DNA of 64,000 bases from Cyclobacteriaceae bacterium (GTDB taxonomy: Bacteria > Bacteroidota > Bacteroidia > Cytophagales > Cyclobacteriaceae), in the NCBI GenBank assembly GCA_016787605.1, contig JAEUUE010000116.1, positions 1 through 64,000 on the forward strand. Reading direction: 5' to 3'. The notes beneath the pieces were generated by a model. The model was given only the letters and a program-made list of their open reading frames with translations, ran no database searches and was not told the DNA's origin. Each line of letters starts with the position of its first letter. Within the stretch, counting starts at the first letter, position 1. The position numbers and the translations under genes were made by a program. Of the stretch, positions 62,157-64,000 are shown one piece after another.

Positions 62157-62396
62157 TCAGCCGCCGCTGACGGGCGGTATCAGCACCACCTCGTCATCGG
62201 GTTTGACGGGCTGGCTGTCGTCGGCATATTCCTGGTTTACCGCCACCAGGAGAGAGGGCAGGTTACCCAGGGAGGGGTAGGTATTGAGCAGCGCCTGCCG
62301 CAGGGCGCCGACCGTCTTTCCAGGAACCTCCAGTTCGAAGGACTTCCCGGCGATGTCCCGTACGATTCCGTAGGCAAAAACGCGAACTTTCATCAT
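62157..62396 (-). CDS. moaD: molybdopterin synthase sulfur carrier subunit MoaD
   Basis: 79 residues, a ubiquitin-fold protein that ends in the required Gly-Gly (78-79, 'LIPPVSGG'), which is adenylated and thiocarboxylated. 'VRVFAYGIVRDIAGKSFEL' opens the fold. A shorter start one codon in (the second Met) is equally possible. It is divergent from moaA; no moeB-like activating gene is visible in the window. Confidence 0.93.
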   Translation of the reverse strand: MMKVRVFAYGIVRDIAGKSFELEVPGKTVGALRQALLNTYPSLGNLPSLLVAVNQEYADDSQPVKPDDEVVLIPPVSGG

Positions 62397-62451
62397 GCCG
62401 GGGCGAAACTACAATTTTTTGGCCGCACCTGACTATCTTTCGAGACACGCT

Positions 62452-63438
62452 ATGCTTTTCGATAACCATCAGCGCCCCTTGAACTACGTGCGGTTGGCCG
62501 TTACCGACCGGTGCAACCTGCGGTGCTTTTACTGCATGCCGGAGGAGGGGATACGCTACGTGGCCAAAAAAGAGCTGCTGACGTTCGAGGAGATTGAACG
62601 GCTGGTTCGGCTGCTGGCGTCCATGGGGATATCCAAAGTGCGTGTCACCGGAGGTGAGCCCTTTGTCCGTAACGACCTGATGAAACTCCTGCGAACGCTG
62701 ACGGATATACCGGGCATCGAGCAAGTGCACCTGACCACCAACGGGGTGCTTACCGCTCCGCATGTTCCGGAGTTAAAGGCGTTGGGAATTCGCTCGGTCA
62801 ACCTGAGCCTCGATACCCTGGACAAGACCCGCTTTCGCGAAATCACCCGCCGCGACGAATTTGACCGCGTGTGGCGAACCTTTGAGTCACTTCTGGAACA
62901 TGACATCCCGGTGAAGATCAATGCCGTCGTGATGGACGGAAAAAATACCGACGACATCCTCCCACTGGCGGCGTTGACCCGCGAACTTCCCGTGTCCGTG
63001 CGATTCATCGAAGAGATGCCGTTCAACGGCGAGGGCCAGCACTATCCCGTGCTGCATTGGACCCACGCCCGGATTCTTGCCGCACTGAAACAGGGGTACC
63101 CCACGCTGGAACGAAGACCTGATCCTCCGCATGCCACTGCCATGCATTATCAGGTTCCAGGTCATCTTGGCGACATCGGCATCATCGCTGCCTTCAGCCG
63201 CACGTTCTGCGGTACCTGTAACCGTATTCGGGTGACGGCCCAAGGCGAACTTAAGACCTGCCTGTATGACAATGGGGTTCTGAGCCTGCGTGATTTGCTT
63301 CGAATGGGCAAGACTGATGACGAGTTAAAAACCTCATTGCTGGAATCCTTTTCGCAACGCCCCCGCGACGGATTTGAAGCAGAATCCCGGCGAACTGACC
63401 CGGCGATAGCCGAGTCGATGGCGACCATCGGCGGATAA
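62452..63438 (+). CDS. moaA: GTP 3',8-cyclase MoaA
   Basis: 328 residues from the ATG at 62452, which gives the usual family length; an ATG at 62395 would overlap moaD. A radical SAM enzyme that starts molybdopterin synthesis from GTP. The SAM cluster Cys are C21, C25 and C28 (CNLRCFYC). The second cluster has C253 and C256 ('FCGTCNRIRVT') and C270 ('ELKTC'). The C-terminal Gly-Gly tail needed for activity is present ('TIGG'). Confidence 0.96.
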   Translation: MLFDNHQRPLNYVRLAVTDRCNLRCFYCMPEEGIRYVAKKELLTFEEIERLVRLLASMGISKVRVTGGEPFVRNDLMKLLRTLTDIPGIEQVHLTTNGVLTAPHVPELKALGIRSVNLSLDTLDKTRFREITRRDEFDRVWRTFESLLEHDIPVKINAVVMDGKNTDDILPLAALTRELPVSVRFIEEMPFNGEGQHYPVLHWTHARILAALKQGYPTLERRPDPPHATAMHYQVPGHLGDIGIIAAFSRTFCGTCNRIRVTAQGELKTCLYDNGVLSLRDLLRMGKTDDELKTSLLESFSQRPRDGFEAESRRTDPAIAESMATIGG

Positions 63439-63450
63439 GATCAGGACCCA

Positions 63451-64000
63451 ATGGACTACCTGCTCGTAGTTTCCTTCTTTGCGATTGCGATGATCTATGC
63501 CTCCGTTGGCTTCGGCGGCGGCACCAGCTACCTGGCGCTCATGGCCATGATGGCCGTCCCTTTTGAGACCATGAGGCCTGCCGCGCTGCTCTGTAACATC
63601 GTAGTGGTTACCGGCGGAACATGGATCTTCTACCGTGAAGGCCTGCTGGATATTCGTCAGAGCTGGCCCTTCCTGGTCTTCAGTGTCCCCTTGGCCTTTG
63701 TGGGCGGTTATTTTCCGATTCGTGAAGGAACGTTCTTTATCATCCTGGGGCTTACGCTGATCGTGGCGGCCATCGTGCTGTGGTTCCAGGATAACTTGTC
63801 AGGCAGCGGGACGGTTCGTGAAGGTTCCCCCTGGTACCAGGGGGCACTGCTGGGAGGAGGAATAGGTTTTCTTTCCGGTTTGGTGAGCGTCGGCGGCGGA
63901 ATCTTCCTTTCCCCTTTGCTTCACTTTCTTGGGTGGGATCACGCCAAAAAGATTTCTGCACTGGCCAGCGCCTTTATCCTGGTGAATTCGTTAGGCGGCC
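63451..64000 (+). CDS. TauE/SafE-family sulfite exporter-like permease, truncated by window end
   Basis: The first 183 residues are in the window and no stop is reached. Hydrophobic segments with the family's glycine-rich repeats are seen in both halves: 'SVGFGGGTSYLALMAMM' near residue 25 and 'GLVSVGGGIFLSPLLHFLG' near 155, the mark of the TauE/SafE inverted repeat. The family exports sulfite or organosulfur anions. It starts 12 bases after moaA and is probably co-transcribed, which hints at sulfite metabolism by a molybdoenzyme such as sulfite oxidase encoded outside the window. Confidence 0.9.
   Translation, partial: MDYLLVVSFFAIAMIYASVGFGGGTSYLALMAMMAVPFETMRPAALLCNIVVVTGGTWIFYREGLLDIRQSWPFLVFSVPLAFVGGYFPIREGTFFIILGLTLIVAAIVLWFQDNLSGSGTVREGSPWYQGALLGGGIGFLSGLVSVGGGIFLSPLLHFLGWDHAKKISALASAFILVNSLGG

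Overview
The window comes from a Bacteroidota genome, most likely the order Cytophagales; a Chryseolinea-like relative is only a guess. Evidence seen in the sequence: a SusC/SusD pair, a type IX secretion (T9SS) type B cargo protein next to a PorP/SprF gene, FtsZ with a Bacteroidota-type C-terminal motif, a MurE with the DNPR motif of meso-diaminopimelate enzymes, KdsB for lipopolysaccharide, and several promoter elements of the TAnnTTTG type. Most of the window is GC-rich by eye; 21.2-34.8 kb is visibly richer in A+T.

Layout. 0-4.9 kb: DUF3999 and DUF2339 envelope proteins (the latter interrupted by an in-frame TGA) and a divergent class III CoA-transferase closed by a strong terminator. 5.0-20.8 kb: a co-directional division and cell wall (dcw) operon, mraZ-rsmH-ftsL-ftsI-murE-mraY-murD-ftsW-murG-murC-ftsQ-ftsA-ftsZ, with three MraZ boxes of 10-bp period just upstream of a Bacteroidota -7 element. 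murF, murB and ddl are not in it. 20.8-21.5 kb: a large inverted repeat, a possible structured RNA and a terminator. 21.5-34.8 kb: an A+T-richer signalling island. It has a LytS/LytTR pair, a small protein, a lipoprotein and a seven-helix membrane protein, then a tightly spaced set: hybrid PAS kinase, HPt protein, receiver-adenylate cyclase, PD40/OmpA-like protein, cNMP-binding/CPBP membrane protein and a membrane protein of unknown function. 34.8-41.8 kb: kdsB, an NfeD/ClpP-class membrane protease, a LysM-OmpA-TIGR02757 operon, an L-threonylcarbamoyladenylate synthase, a Nudix hydrolase and a small secreted protein. 41.8-48.3 kb: a ~1730-residue T9SS type B protein divergent from porP/sprF. 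48.4-50.7 kb: a RimK-type ATP-grasp ligase between an aspartoacylase-like zinc enzyme and a RimB-like retropepsin. 50.9-57.7 kb: SusC, SusD, a third lipoprotein and a secreted protein. 57.7-59.7 kb: DUF2911 and Ffh. 59.8-64.0 kb: molybdenum cofactor genes moeA, moaC, moaE, moaD, moaA in alternating orientation, then a TauE/SafE permease cut by the window end.

The best candidate for an undescribed system is the signalling island. Its residues fit a phosphorelay (hybrid kinase to HPt to receiver-cyclase) that makes cAMP, and a cNMP-binding domain fused to a CPBP (Rce1-like) membrane domain two genes downstream could read it. That membrane domain has lost the first motif-1 glutamate and the last-motif Asn/Asp, so it may be a cAMP-gated pseudoprotease. 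The circuit is inferred from domains, intact residues and gene order; nothing here shows it experimentally. I saw no rRNA, tRNA, CRISPR array, transposase or integrase.
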